This document shows, one piece after another, positions 37,311-48,650 of a DNA stretch of 64,000 nucleotides (the first letter of the stretch is position 1; the number at the start of each line of letters is the position of its first letter). Origin of the DNA: Psychrobacillus sp. FSL K6-2836 (lineage in GTDB: Bacteria > Bacillota > Bacilli > Bacillales_A > Planococcaceae); NCBI RefSeq assembly GCF_038003085.1, contig NZ_JBBOOM010000001.1, forward strand, positions 2,108,001 to 2,172,000. The letters are read 5' to 3'. The notes below the pieces were generated by a model. That model made no database searches. It had not been told where the DNA came from and saw only the letters and a program-made list of their open reading frames with translations. The position numbers and the translations under genes are program-made.

Positions 37311-38177
37311 TTAAGCAAGTGGTTCCCGATCACCCATTAAACGGACTGCATATACCTCGTCGCAGAATCCACGGAGACCATTATATATTCTATGTACTCT
37401 CGTCTCCTGGTCGACTATCCCAAACACAGTTGGGCCACTCCCACTCATTAAAACAGCATCGGCTCCGAATTTTTTCATCTGATCTTTTAAACCAGCAACC
37501 TCTGGGTATAGTTTAAGTGTTACATCCTCTAACACGTTTCCGACAGAAGCACACATTAGATCAAAGTCCTTCTGCTGAATAGATTCGATCATTTGAGCAG
37601 TGTTCGGATGTTTTATTTCGTTTACTTTTAGATTACCGTAAATATCCGCAGTCGATACCCCGAGTGTTGGCTTCGCAAGGATGATCCAACAATTGGCTGG
37701 AGAAGGAAGTTCTTGTATCCTCTCTCCTCTACCTGTTGCTAAAGCAGTTCCTCCGTATACGCAAAATGCCACGTCGGAGCCAATTTTTGTTCCTATCTCA
37801 GCAAGTTCATCTAAAGAAAGTCCTAATTCCCAAATAATATTTAATCCTTTTAAAGTTGCTGCTGCGTCACTACTACCACCAGCTAGTCCAGCCGCTACAG
37901 GAATATTCTTTTCGATTGTAATAGAAACTCCCTTTTTCACTCGATAGATATCCTTTAGAATCTTTGCAGCCTGATATGCTAGATTCCGATGATCATTTGG
38001 AACAAAGCGGTCCACGGATAATATATGTATTTTTCCATCTTCTCTTACCTCTAATCCTATACGGTCTGCTAAATCTACCGTTGTCATAATCATTTCTACT
38101 TCATGGTAACCGTCTGGACGCTTATGTAGTACATCTAGTGTTAGATTTATTTTAGCAGGTGCTTTTACGTAATACAT
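37311..38177 (-). CDS. ispE: 4-diphosphocytidyl-2-C-methylerythritol kinase
   Basis: GHMP kinase of the MEP isoprenoid pathway. The 288-residue protein has [21 protein letters not shown] at the start, the ATP loop [15 protein letters not shown] near residue 95, and the C-terminal [11 protein letters not shown]. The ATG at 38177 is preferred because GGAGC lies eight bases upstream; a TTG seven codons earlier overlaps it. It stands between purR and sspF as in B. subtilis. Confidence 0.96.
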   Translation of the reverse strand: MYYVKAPAKINLTLDVLHKRPDGYHEVEMIMTTVDLADRIGLEVREDGKIHILSVDRFVPNDHRNLAYQAAKILKDIYRVKKGVSITIEKNIPVAAGLAGGSSDAAATLKGLNIIWELGLSLDELAEIGTKIGSDVAFCVYGGTALATGRGERIQELPSPANCWIILAKPTLGVSTADIYGNLKVNEIKHPNTAQMIESIQQKDFDLMCASVGNVLEDVTLKLYPEVAGLKDQMKKFGADAVLMSGSGPTVFGIVDQETRVHRIYNGLRGFCDEVYAVRLMGDREPLA

Positions 38178-38504
38178 TCCATCTGCTCCTTTTCCCAAAT
38201 ATGTTGTCCCCTATTTTAACACAGTGCATAAGGAATGCGGAAGCGAGATTCAGCTGCAATACTTGGTAAATAAATAGGTTATAGAAGTAAAGCAAAGCTT
38301 ATTAATAATCTATATTAGTAATCTATGAGATTATTTCTCCTACCATCGTCGGCAGAACAATGGATAATATGAAAAGTGCAAGGTCCTTTTAAGGTCAAAC
38401 CCAGTTTCTATCGTTTTCGGTGAGCTTTGGACAGTCTTGCTGCTGTTTACTACCGAATAATTTTTAGAGATGCTATCTATATTTCCACTTCTATATAATG
38501 AAAT

Positions 38505-38725
38505 CTACTTCTCGAATTTCTCAGTAAATAGTAGATAAATGACATAAAATCCTATAAACACTAGTTGCATAGCTACATAATATCTACTTTTATCCTGTAA
38601 TAATGCAAAGAAATCAAGCAGAAAAAAAGTAATCCTAATTCAACAGCGATTACAGAATGCTGTTATCCCTACACTAAAACTATTTCTATCATCTTCGCGA
38701 TAGGCAGTGCTAAATCTAATTGTTA
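38505..38725 (-). pseudogene. Possible remnant of a membrane-protein gene
   Basis: Minus-strand reading gives a hydrophobic tail (YYVAMQLVFIGFYVIYLLF then TEKFEK and stop). Upstream hydrophobic stretches continue only if the frame changes in a run of T near 38625 and if stops are crossed. This looks like the decayed 3' end of a small membrane protein, but I recognise no family, and chance is possible in AT-rich DNA. Confidence 0.25.
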
Positions 38726-38943
38726 AGCATTACACTATTTATTGATTGAAGTGGAAGGCGACGACTCCAGCGGGAACAGCACGAGCTGAAGGCCCCGCAG
38801 GAACGCAGTGACGAGGAGATTGAAGTCGTGCCCGCGGAAAAGTGTCCGCCTGAAACGGAAATCAGTAATATCATTAGTTAGAACTTATATTCAAAATACC
38901 TGGAACACTGAGCTGAGTTCAAGGCACATAAAATTTTATACTC

Positions 38944-38978
38944 TTTAAAGAAAAGACGGATTGCTCCGTCTTTTCTAT
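38944..38978 (-). terminator. Terminator after sspF
   Basis: A perfect GAAAAGACGGA hairpin with complement and four-base loop. It is symmetric and may act in both directions. Confidence 0.8.
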
Positions 38979-39044
38979 GTGCTAGTCGTTCTTTAGTTTT
39001 GTCTCGTGTGCATTAATACTATGAATACTATGGTACATGCTTAT

Positions 39045-39218
39045 TTACTTTGGTGATTTCATTTGCTGTTCAGCCATTTCAATTGCTCGCTTCACCATAT
39101 TACCTGCATCACGTGATTTAATTCCTCCCCAGCCCTCGGTTTTGACTACCTCATAAAATCCAAGATCCTTGGCTATCTCTTCTTTTAATTCTTTAGACAT
39201 TATCCCTTTTCTAGACAT
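39045..39218 (-). CDS. sspF: Small acid-soluble spore protein SspF (alpha/beta-type)
   Basis: A 57-residue protein that would bind and protect spore DNA. It shares most residues with B. subtilis Ssp[19 protein letters not shown], then [20 protein letters not shown] and a short Gln/Lys tail. The [11 protein letters not shown] block is the DNA-binding signature of alpha/beta SASPs. The ATG at 39218 has CTAAAGGAGG before it, and a perfect sigma-G -10 (CATACTA) lies at 39252-39258, although no good -35 was seen. Neighbour of veg, as in B. subtilis. Confidence 0.95.
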   Translation of the reverse strand: MSRKGIMSKELKEEIAKDLGFYEVVKTEGWGGIKSRDAGNMVKRAIEMAEQQMKSPK

Positions 39219-39251
39219 AGGCGAATCCTCCTTTAGAACAACTAGCTTTTT

Positions 39252-39258
39252 TAGTATG
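39252..39258 (-). promoter_or_regulatory. Sigma-G -10 element of sspF
   Basis: CATACTA on the minus strand, 33 bases before the sspF start, matches the sigma-G -10 exactly. The -35 region overlaps the veg terminator and is not recognisable, so this is a partial match. Confidence 0.5.
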
Positions 39259-39274
39259 TCCGCAAACCAAAAGA

Positions 39275-39318
39275 AAACCCCTTTTCTAATAAATAAAATA
39301 GAAAAGGGGTTTTTAAAA
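39275..39318 (-). terminator. Terminator after veg
   Basis: A perfect AAAACCCCTTTTCTA hairpin with complement, T-rich on the exit side; strong. Confidence 0.92.
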
Positions 39319-39350
39319 TTATAAAAATAAAAGATAAAAGTTCTAAAAAA

Positions 39351-39614
39351 TCATTTTACAACTATTAAATTATTTGCTTCGTCAAAAATAGTGATTTCTA
39401 CTGCTTCGGTCAAAACATCTGCATAACTATAAGATACACGTTCAAAAGAGTTTTCATCTTGATCCAAATCGATAACAAATACTGCATGATATGTCTCTCT
39501 AAGTACACCCGCACGCTCAATTGTTTTCTTACGTCCTCCGTTTGCTTTTAATTGCAAACGTTTGCCTAAATGATGATCTAATGACTTCTTAATATCAGCT
39601 AAAGTTTTTGGCAT
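39351..39614 (-). CDS. veg: Veg protein (biofilm-associated, DUF1021)
   Basis: 87-residue protein of the Veg family ([28 protein letters not shown]), very abundant in vegetative Bacillus cells. In B. subtilis Veg stimulates biofilm matrix genes by antagonising SinR; whether that holds here is inference. It is preceded by two sigma-A promoters and followed by a strong terminator. The sporulation protease gene yabG, which separates rsmA from veg in B. subtilis, is missing. Confidence 0.94.
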   Translation of the reverse strand: MPKTLADIKKSLDHHLGKRLQLKANGGRKKTIERAGVLRETYHAVFVIDLDQDENSFERVSYSYADVLTEAVEITIFDEANNLIVVK

Positions 39615-39638
39615 TTCGCATACACCTCACTGATTACT

Positions 39639-39667
39639 ATCTTACCACCGTTTTAAATTTTTGTCAA
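39639..39667 (-). promoter_or_regulatory. veg promoter, proximal
   Basis: TTGACA (39662-39667), 17 bases, TAAGAT (39639-39644), just upstream of veg. Confidence 0.8.
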
Positions 39668-39674
39668 ACAAAAT

Positions 39675-39704
39675 ATTTTAACAATCAATCTATATAGTTG
39701 TCAA
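39675..39704 (-). promoter_or_regulatory. veg promoter, distal
   Basis: TTGACA (39699-39704), 18 bases, TAAAAT (39675-39680), 37 bases upstream of the proximal promoter. Confidence 0.6.
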
Positions 39705-39767
39705 CGTTTTTATTTGTCAGCCATAATCATTTTTTTATAAATATTACTTATTTCGTAACAAGTATGA

Positions 39768-40649
<882 letters not shown>

Positions 40650-41210
40650 TTATTTTTCCTCCATATTGAGTTGTGCAATCGCTTCTTCTACTTGCTGCTG
40701 ACTAATTTGAAAAATAGATAGTCGTTTCTGTAACTGTTTTCCATTGGTGTAGCCAATTTTCAAAAGCTCTCCTAATCTCGTCCGTCTTTCCTTCGAATGG
40801 GGATGACCAATTAGTTGTCCATCAACTAATATCGATAGTGGTATTTCGGAAAACGTTTCTTTGTCCGATTTTGGGGTATAAACATTAGAAAGAGCAATGC
40901 GAATATCTTCGTCCTTTGCATGTTCGATCCCTAAACCCTTTCCATTCTTAGCAATTGTTTTTTCTTTGGATAAAAATGCGTGTTTCACGCCTGGAACCTG
41001 CTCTTCGATAATAGCACGGATACGTCTTCCTGGATAATCTGGATCAGTAAAAACAATGACTCCTCGTTTTTCCTGTGCATGCCTTATTTTCATAAGTGTT
41101 TCTTTAGAAATGGCGGAACCATTCGTTTCAATAGTATCGGCTTCTACAGAACGTTTTATGGCTGTTGTATCATCTTTTCCTTCAACGACTATTATTTCTT
41201 TTATTTGCAA
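40650..41210 (-). CDS. rnmV: Ribonuclease M5
   Basis: Toprim-family nuclease that matures 5S rRNA in low-GC Gram-positives. The 186-residue protein opens with IIVVEGKDDTTAIKR (toprim glutamate), followed by FTDPDYPGRRIR (the DxD motif). The start codon is TTG, behind AAGAGG. Its substrate is encoded in this window (54312-54428), where two decayed 5S copies also lie. The N-terminal domain binds the 5S precursor with help from L18. Confidence 0.95.
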   Translation of the reverse strand: MQIKEIIVVEGKDDTTAIKRSVEADTIETNGSAISKETLMKIRHAQEKRGVIVFTDPDYPGRRIRAIIEEQVPGVKHAFLSKEKTIAKNGKGLGIEHAKDEDIRIALSNVYTPKSDKETFSEIPLSILVDGQLIGHPHSKERRTRLGELLKIGYTNGKQLQKRLSIFQISQQQVEEAIAQLNMEEK

Positions 41211-41297
41211 CCGGTTTTCCTCTTTTCTGTCTTTCTGCTATATCTATCATAACGCAAAAAAGCTCTCCCAATCAACGAAAGGGACAGCTGTTAATGA

Positions 41298-42509
41298 TTA
41301 GTTCAAAACTTTCACACGTACTTTTTTGCGACCAAAGTCATATGCCTTGGATTTAGAAGGCATAAATAAGTCTATTTTGTTTCCCTTGATAGCTCCACCA
41401 GTATCTCCAGCTACCGCATAACCATAGCCTTCTACCCATACTTTTGAACCTAGTGGAATAACACTAGGATCTACAGCAATAACCTTCAAATTAGGATTCG
41501 ATTTCAAATTAACGCCTGTCGCAGTTATGCCAGAACATCCATTACAATAAGCAGTATAAGCAGTTGCAGTCGCATAAAATTCTTTTCCTCCAGATGGAGC
41601 TGCTGACGAATTTGCTCCACGTGAAATACTAGCAGTCACTACTTTCGTTCCAACTGCCACTACCTTTTTGGTTGGTTCTTTGATCGTCTTCTCGCTCACC
41701 ATATTACGAGATACCTCTTTACCATTTTCTTTCACTACTTCATAAGTCCGTGAAACAGTTCCATTTACACCGGTTTGTACTACTTTTTCTTTCCCTTTTA
41801 GTAGCGAGTTTTCTTTTTTCGTTTCTACAGCAAAGTTTATTTCTTCCTCAACTACATCGGTGACCTTTTCTACTCGCACTACTTGTATTTCAGAATTCGG
41901 GACTACTACTTCATCCATTTTCTGTTCTACTCGGTCGAATTCACTCAATTGAATGTTATGTTGTTTTAAAAAGTCAGCGACCGTAGTCGAAGTGGACCAT
42001 ACCTTCTTTACTTCACCGCCATCTAAAAGCTTTACTCCAAATGCTTTTTCAATAGCAATTTTGTTATCAGGTCCAACCTCTGCATCTGCAGCAGGTGTTA
42101 TAGCATCATGTTCGGTAACTGCAACATTTGCCTTTGCGAGTATTTCTGAAACTAAGTCATCAGTAGCTGTAAGTGTTTGAATTTCTCCATCTACTGTGAT
42201 TTCTATTTGTCTTGCCTGCTCCCACTCAACCGACAAATTATTTTCGATTGATGTGTTCACTGAGGGATATAAAAAGTCTTCATTGGCTACTACTATTTGA
42301 TGATCATCTAATAATTCACCAACTGTATTTGCATGCGTTAATATTTCTTGTTGTTCACCATTAACTGTTAAAGCAACAGTTTTCTTTGTTCCTTCGAATA
42401 AAACGAAAGAAACGACTGCAAGAAACAGTAGTAAAGATGCTACAGTTACTAAGGTTTGCTTGCTCCTCAATGAATGAAAGAACAGGTTTTTCATGGAATT
42501 ATTTGACAT
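41298..42509 (-). CDS. yabE: Cell-wall-associated 3D/G5 domain protein (YabE-like)
   Basis: 403-residue exported protein. A membrane anchor or signal segment (about residues 18-38) is followed by three ubiquitin-like DUF348 repeats (about residues 42-225) and a G5 domain (about 230-305). A C-terminal 3D domain (about 325-403) carries the three conserved aspartates in VIAVDPSVIPLGS, GDTGG and KIDLFM. It resembles resuscitation-promoting factor/stationary-phase survival proteins and is probably a wall hydrolase. The ATG at 42509 has AAGGAGG upstream; the frame is open to 42566. YabE of B. subtilis is under extracytoplasmic sigma control. Confidence 0.92.
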   Translation of the reverse strand: MSNNSMKNLFFHSLRSKQTLVTVASLLLFLAVVSFVLFEGTKKTVALTVNGEQQEILTHANTVGELLDDHQIVVANEDFLYPSVNTSIENNLSVEWEQARQIEITVDGEIQTLTATDDLVSEILAKANVAVTEHDAITPAADAEVGPDNKIAIEKAFGVKLLDGGEVKKVWSTSTTVADFLKQHNIQLSEFDRVEQKMDEVVVPNSEIQVVRVEKVTDVVEEEINFAVETKKENSLLKGKEKVVQTGVNGTVSRTYEVVKENGKEVSRNMVSEKTIKEPTKKVVAVGTKVVTASISRGANSSAAPSGGKEFYATATAYTAYCNGCSGITATGVNLKSNPNLKVIAVDPSVIPLGSKVWVEGYGYAVAGDTGGAIKGNKIDLFMPSKSKAYDFGRKKVRVKVLN

Positions 42510-42638
42510 GAAAAACGCCTCCTTGTTCACTGAAGTGATTATATAGAGTCCCAAAGGGCTTGTCAACAGTTAAGATTTCTTCTGAGATTAAAACATGTAA
42601 AATATATACCTCTTTTATAGCATGTTACTATTACTTTT

Positions 42639-43409
42639 TTATTCCGTTATTTTAAAGAATCTTTCTGCATTTTTTGTTGTTGCTTCTGCCACCTCTTCCA
42701 CTGTAATTCCTTTTAGATGAGCTATTTCTTCCGCTACAAGTGTCACAAGAGCAGGTTCATTTCTTTTCCCTCGATGTGGATGTGGAGCTAAATAAGGTGC
42801 GTCTGTTTCAATCAATAAATATTCTAATGGAATTTCTGTTGCTACCTCTTTCGGTTTCTTTGCATTTTTAAATGTAACAGGTCCTCCAAGTGAAATCATA
42901 AAATTCATCTCTATACATTGTTTAGCTGTTTCTACACTTCCTCCATAACAATGCATGATACCACCTGTAAGATGTGCCTCTTCCTCTTGTAAAATACGTA
43001 TCACATCTTCTGTTGCGTCACGATTGTGAATAATAATCGGCAAATTTACCTTCTGAGCTAAACGTATTTGTTGTCGAAACAATGCCTGTTGAACGTCTTT
43101 AGGGGACTTATCCCAATGATAATCTAATCCCATTTCCCCTATTCCAACAACCTTTTTATGCGCTGCAAGTTCTTCAATCCACTTCAAATCCTCTTCTGTA
43201 CAATCAATCGCATCCACAGGATGCCATCCAACTACAGCATAAAGAAAAGAATACTCCTCCACCAGCTTCATGGCTCTTTCAATCGTGATACGATCAAATC
43301 CAATAACCACCATTTTTTTTACATTAGCATCTAACGCACGATTAATTACTTTCTGCAAATCATCCTCATACTGATCTGCATTTAAATGTACATGTGTATC
43401 GATAAACAT
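42639..43409 (-). CDS. tatD: TatD-family metal-dependent DNase
   Basis: 256-residue TIM-barrel hydrolase with metal ligands in FIDTHVHLN, GEMGLDYHW, IIIHNRDA and LIETDAPYLAP. TatD enzymes have 3'-5' DNase or RNase activity linked to repair and RNA turnover. It stands after metG, as B. subtilis yabD does. A GAGGAAG site precedes the ATG. Confidence 0.95.
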   Translation of the reverse strand: MFIDTHVHLNADQYEDDLQKVINRALDANVKKMVVIGFDRITIERAMKLVEEYSFLYAVVGWHPVDAIDCTEEDLKWIEELAAHKKVVGIGEMGLDYHWDKSPKDVQQALFRQQIRLAQKVNLPIIIHNRDATEDVIRILQEEEAHLTGGIMHCYGGSVETAKQCIEMNFMISLGGPVTFKNAKKPKEVATEIPLEYLLIETDAPYLAPHPHRGKRNEPALVTLVAEEIAHLKGITVEEVAEATTKNAERFFKITE

Positions 43410-43550
43410 ATTACTTCCTCCTCAATAATTATTAATACTATTACTTTTTATCAATACTATTTGTTTTTCACGTTTTCTAGCTATAATATAAGACACTTTC
43501 GTGAAAGTATAAGCGTTTTCCAATAGAAAGTATTTTTGAATAGTATTTAA

Positions 43551-43588
43551 AAATAATAGACCTGTTCCAACTGCAACAGGTCTATTTC
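43551..43588 (-). terminator. Terminator after metG
   Basis: A perfect 12-pair hairpin (AATAGACCTGTT with complement) followed by an A/T-rich tail. Confidence 0.85.
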
Positions 43589-43684
43589 AAAAGTTAATGC
43601 TGTTAAATTATATTGTCGCCAATAAATTTTGCTGGATTTTTGATCGAAACCCAAGAAATTTTCATCACAACTAATATGGTTTTT

Positions 43685-45676
<1,992 letters not shown>

Positions 45677-45727
45677 TTATTCTATCGAAATGAAGAGTTT
45701 GTTTCAATCAATTCATTTATTCATGTT

Positions 45728-45734
45728 TGTCGAA
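45728..45734 (+). promoter_or_regulatory. Spo0A-box heptamer between metG and abrB
   Basis: TGTCGAA on the plus strand is an exact 0A box, but lies about 150 bases upstream of the abrB promoter. Its role is uncertain and chance occurrence is possible. Confidence 0.35.
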
Positions 45735-45883
45735 TAAAAATTGCTAAGTGATAAATTTCAAAAAACTAGTTAATATATCAAAATAATTCCTATTTCACTT
45801 AAAAAGAATCGTATTTTTAATAAAAAACGCTTTAAATATCAAAATACTATTATATTACTCTCTTTCGCTAAATCATTAATTAT

Positions 45884-45912
45884 TGACGTAAATGGTAGTA
45901 CTTGGTATGATA
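45884..45912 (+). promoter_or_regulatory. abrB promoter (sigma-A)
   Basis: TTGACG (45884-45889), 17 bases, TATGAT (45907-45912), directed toward abrB. Two Spo0A boxes follow downstream of the predicted start site. Confidence 0.85.
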
Positions 45913-45933
45913 TATTACATAAAAGAGGTTTAT

Positions 45934-45950
45934 GTCGAATCTTGGCGAAA
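45934..45950 (+). promoter_or_regulatory. Tandem Spo0A boxes in the abrB leader
   Basis: TGTCGAA at 45934-45940 is an exact 0A box; TGGCGAA at 45944-45950 matches six of seven bases. They are ten bases apart, on the same face of the helix, downstream of the abrB transcription start. This is the same layout by which Spo0A~P represses abrB in B. subtilis. Confidence 0.8.
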
Positions 45951-45982
45951 AATATGCACTCTTGAGAGGAGAACAATTTTTT

Positions 45983-46258
45983 ATGAAATCTACAGGTATT
46001 GTACGTAAAGTTGATGAATTAGGTCGTGTAGTTATTCCAATTGAATTACGTCGCACGTTAGGTATTGCTGAAAAAGATGCATTAGAGATTTACGTAGATG
46101 ATGATAAAATCATCCTAAAAAAATATATGCCAAATATGACTTGTGCTGTAACTGGTGAAGTATCAGATGATAACCTACGCCTAGTTGGTGGAAAACTGAT
46201 TCTAAGCCCAGAAGGTGCAGAATTACTAATCAAAGAGATTCAAAGTAACCTAAAATAA
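45983..46258 (+). CDS. abrB: Transition-state regulator AbrB
   Basis: DNA-binding repressor of post-exponential and sporulation genes. The 91-residue protein has the N-terminal swapped-hairpin AbrB domain (STGIVRKVDELGRVVIPIEL ... GIAEKDALEIYV) and the C-terminal multimerisation region (EVSDDNLRLVGGKLILSPEG). The ATG at 45983 has GAGAGGAGAA upstream; the frame is open to 45932 but would include the 0A boxes. It is one of the few plus-strand genes, head-on to replication, as in B. subtilis. Likely target here: the spoVG promoter. Confidence 0.97.
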   Translation: MKSTGIVRKVDELGRVVIPIELRRTLGIAEKDALEIYVDDDKIILKKYMPNMTCAVTGEVSDDNLRLVGGKLILSPEGAELLIKEIQSNLK

Positions 46259-46263
46259 TTAGT

Positions 46264-46302
46264 AAAAAGAACCGTAAACTTTTTAAGTTTACGGTTCTTT
46301 TT
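46264..46302 (+). terminator. Terminator after abrB (bidirectional)
   Basis: An AAAAAGAACCGTAAACTT hairpin, perfectly symmetric. It can also stop rsmI transcripts arriving on the minus strand. Confidence 0.92.
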
Positions 46303-46348
46303 ACATGTCTAACGCAAGCACCTAGCCCCGATAGGCACTTGCGTTTTC

Positions 46349-47227
46349 CTAATCTACATGATAATTTTGATAGACTTCTCTTTTAGATAGACCTCTTTGG
46401 ATTGCCACTTCTTTAATAGCTTCCTTTGAAGTGCAATGTTTCTCTTCTATTAGTTGGTCTACATGCTCTTCCAGTGTTAGTTTTGACCACCATGGTGTTT
46501 CTTCAATTTCTACTTCATCTTCGTTTCCTTCTAACACAATACAAAATTCTCCCCGAATCTCTGCCTGCTCCACCCACTCAACTGCCTCGTCAATCGTACC
46601 TCTTAAAAACTCTTCAAACTTTTTTGTTAGCTCTCGTGCTAAAACAATCTTTCGTGTTCCATCCATAACAGATTGCATATCCCGTAATGATTCTTTCAAA
46701 CGATGTGGTGACTCATATAAAATAACGGACTCTTGTCTTTTTTGTAGCTTTTCAATTTCTACTCTTCTTTCTTTTTTATTGCGACTTAAAAAACCATAAA
46801 AGAAAAAGGGTTGTGTTGTCAGTCCCGATGCAATTAGTGCACTAAGGGCAGCATTTGCTCCGGGGACCGGTACAACCGCAAAGCCTTCTTTTACTGCTTT
46901 AGCAGCGATGTCTGCACCTGGATCTGAAATACAAGGAAGACCTGCATCACTTACTAATGCTATACGTTTGCCCTCTCTCAATAATTCCAATAGTTTTTCT
47001 CCACCAGTTTGCAGGTTATGGTCGTGATAGCTTATAAGTGGCGTAGAAATTTCAAAGTAATTACACAGTTTTTTCGTATTTCTCGTATCCTCTGCTGCAA
47101 TAATATCTACTTCTTTTAATATTCTAATAGCCCTCATCGTCATATCTTCTAAGTTACCAATGGGTGTTGCAACTAAATACAAGCAGCTACTTTGTTCATG
47201 CTCGGTCGATTTCTGAGATTTTATCAT
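46349..47227 (-). CDS. rsmI: 16S rRNA 2'-O-ribose C1402 methyltransferase
   Basis: 292-residue TP-methylase-fold enzyme with [15 protein letters not shown] at the start, [24 protein letters not shown] and [14 protein letters not shown]. Together with RsmH it forms m4Cm at C1402 of 16S rRNA. Its start overlaps the yazA stop by four bases. A small family-A-like hairpin lies just downstream at 46312-46345. Confidence 0.96.
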   Translation of the reverse strand: MIKSQKSTEHEQSSCLYLVATPIGNLEDMTMRAIRILKEVDIIAAEDTRNTKKLCNYFEISTPLISYHDHNLQTGGEKLLELLREGKRIALVSDAGLPCISDPGADIAAKAVKEGFAVVPVPGANAALSALIASGLTTQPFFFYGFLSRNKKERRVEIEKLQKRQESVILYESPHRLKESLRDMQSVMDGTRKIVLARELTKKFEEFLRGTIDEAVEWVEQAEIRGEFCIVLEGNEDEVEIEETPWWSKLTLEEHVDQLIEEKHCTSKEAIKEVAIQRGLSKREVYQNYHVD

Positions 47228-47487
47228 TTACTTGCCCCCATATAATTTATTTTTTGTTTTCGCGTTAGCTGCTTAAAAGCATACTCCGCTTGCATAGCCT
47301 CTTGCTTCGTTTCGTATAGTTCACTATATATACAACTAACCGGCCGCTTGGCGCGTGTATACTTTGCTCCCTTTCCTTCATTATGTACCTTTAATCTTTT
47401 CACTAAATCATTCGTATAACCTGCATAATAGGATCCATCCTTACATTCTAACACGTAAAAAGTATGCCGTTTTTCACTCTTTTCCAT
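47224..47487 (-). CDS. yazA: GIY-YIG domain protein YazA
   Basis: 87-residue stand-alone GIY-YIG module: [22 protein letters not shown] carries the GIY-YIG pair (as VLE/AGYT), followed by the conserved arginine and the catalytic glutamate region ([12 protein letters not shown]). The UPF0213 family is predicted to be a small nuclease, with no established substrate. It overlaps trmN6 by 14 bases and rsmI by four, so the three genes are coupled. Confidence 0.9.
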   Translation of the reverse strand: MEKSEKRHTFYVLECKDGSYYAGYTNDLVKRLKVHNEGKGAKYTRAKRPVSCIYSELYETKQEAMQAEYAFKQLTRKQKINYMGASK

Positions 47488-48220
47488 ACAGCATCTCTTT
47501 TACTTCTTGCGTATATTTTCCGTCATCTCCATATACATATAAAGGCGGTAATATTTTTAAATCAGGCTTTCCATCTTTTATACCTTCGATTAGCAATGTG
47601 TTTGCTTCTTTTCCTTCTTTTGGATAGACAAAACGAATTCTTTTTGGCTCTAAACGATTAGCTCTCATCGCAGTTACGATATCGAGAAGTCTCCCAGGAC
47701 GATGAACAAAGGCAGCTTTTCCACCCTGCTTTAATAATTCACTAGCAGATTGAACTGCTTCATCCAATGTAAGATAGATCTCATGTCGAGCAATCGCTAA
47801 ATGCTCCTTTAAGTTTTTCTCACTTGCCTCATGCGCTGGAAAATAGGGTGGGTTACAAGTAACAACATCAAATTTTTCGGAACCAAGCTCTTTAGCAATA
47901 CCCTTAACATCGGCTTCCATAATAGTAATTTGCTCGTTGAGATTATTGAACTGAACACTTCTTGTAGCCATATCTGCTAATCTTTCTTGTAATTCCACCC
48001 CTATGATTTCAGCATTTGTTCGAGCGCTTAGAAATAATGGGATTGCCCCATTTCCTGTACAAATATCTACAATTTTCCCCTTTTTAATCGGTACATATGT
48101 AAATCTCGATAGCAATACTGCATCCAAAGAAAAAGAGAAGACAGAAGGACTTTGAATAATACGTAGATCTTCTGCCAATAAATAATCCAGTCGTTCGTCA
48201 TTCTTTAACCATTGTTCCAT
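47474..48220 (-). CDS. trmN6: tRNA1(Val) adenine-N6 methyltransferase family (YabB)
   Basis: 248-residue SAM-dependent methyltransferase with [15 protein letters not shown] (motif I) and the amino-methylase motif CNPPYF near residue 113. It resembles E. coli TrmN6 (YfiC), which modifies A37 of tRNA-Val, and Bacillus YabB; exact substrate inferred. The ATG at 48220 has GGGGGT seven bases upstream; the frame is open to 48259. The yabA terminator precedes it. Confidence 0.88.
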   Translation of the reverse strand: MEQWLKNDERLDYLLAEDLRIIQSPSVFSFSLDAVLLSRFTYVPIKKGKIVDICTGNGAIPLFLSARTNAEIIGVELQERLADMATRSVQFNNLNEQITIMEADVKGIAKELGSEKFDVVTCNPPYFPAHEASEKNLKEHLAIARHEIYLTLDEAVQSASELLKQGGKAAFVHRPGRLLDIVTAMRANRLEPKRIRFVYPKEGKEANTLLIEGIKDGKPDLKILPPLYVYGDDGKYTQEVKEMLYGKE

Positions 48221-48246
48221 AATTATTACCCCCAAGCAAAATAAAA

Positions 48247-48275
48247 GACTGACACCCACTTATGGAGTGGCATCA
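48247..48275 (-). terminator. Terminator after yabA
   Basis: A stem of about 13 pairs (GACTGATGCCACT with imperfect complement) followed leftward by a T-run. It separates yabA from trmN6. Confidence 0.75.
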
Positions 48276-48284
48276 GTCAATTGT

Positions 48285-48638
48285 TTATGTGTTTTGTTTG
48301 TTTAAAAATGAAAGACAAAATAGACAATCTTCTTCTTTTCGAGAGCTTCCAAAGTGAACATGACACACGTGGTAGCCTTCTTGATAGAGTCGAGCTAGAT
48401 TATCATGGCCCTCTCCTACATCAAATTTGTTCAATTTCTCATCTCTCATTTTCTCAAGCATTGCTTCTTTTTCATGCATTTCATCGAGTCGTTGTCTTAA
48501 ATGATTATTCTCTTGTTGTAGCGCTTCACGTTCTTCAACCATTATCGCCACAAATTCTTTTAAAGCGCGAAATTGCAGCTGCGTGGACTCTAATTGTTTT
48601 TCAAAATCTATAATTGTATCAAAAAAATTGCGGTCCAT
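48285..48638 (-). CDS. yabA: Replication initiation control protein YabA
   Basis: Negative regulator of chromosome replication that bridges DnaA and DnaN. The 117-residue protein has a long N-terminal coiled coil (about residues 5-65, tetramerisation). A C-terminal zinc-binding domain holds the YHVCHVHFG and CLFC motifs. The ATG at 48638 has GAGGTG upstream; a GTG codon sits directly before it. The gene follows ricT, next to the holB polymerase subunit gene. Confidence 0.95.
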   Translation of the reverse strand: MDRNFFDTIIDFEKQLESTQLQFRALKEFVAIMVEEREALQQENNHLRQRLDEMHEKEAMLEKMRDEKLNKFDVGEGHDNLARLYQEGYHVCHVHFGSSRKEEDCLFCLSFLNKQNT

Positions 48639-48650
48639 CACACATTCACC

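Larger units (their letters stand above)
38178..39044. repeat. Gene-free gap with composite dispersed repeat B (copy 2)
   Basis: Contains the two modules of family B in plus orientation: 38382-38434 and 38748-38877. Between them a 300-base stretch carries a decayed membrane-protein-like reading frame (38505-38725, minus). Module two matches the GC-rich palindromic elements widespread in Bacillales, with ends GACGACTCC and CCTGAAACGGAAAT. The sspF terminator lies at 38944-38978. Otherwise nothing recognisable. Confidence 0.75.

Noticed and set aside
46303-46348. rsmI terminator hairpin
   Set aside because: The stem is good but no T-run follows; it looks like a family A repeat fragment, and the bidirectional abrB terminator next to it can serve rsmI.
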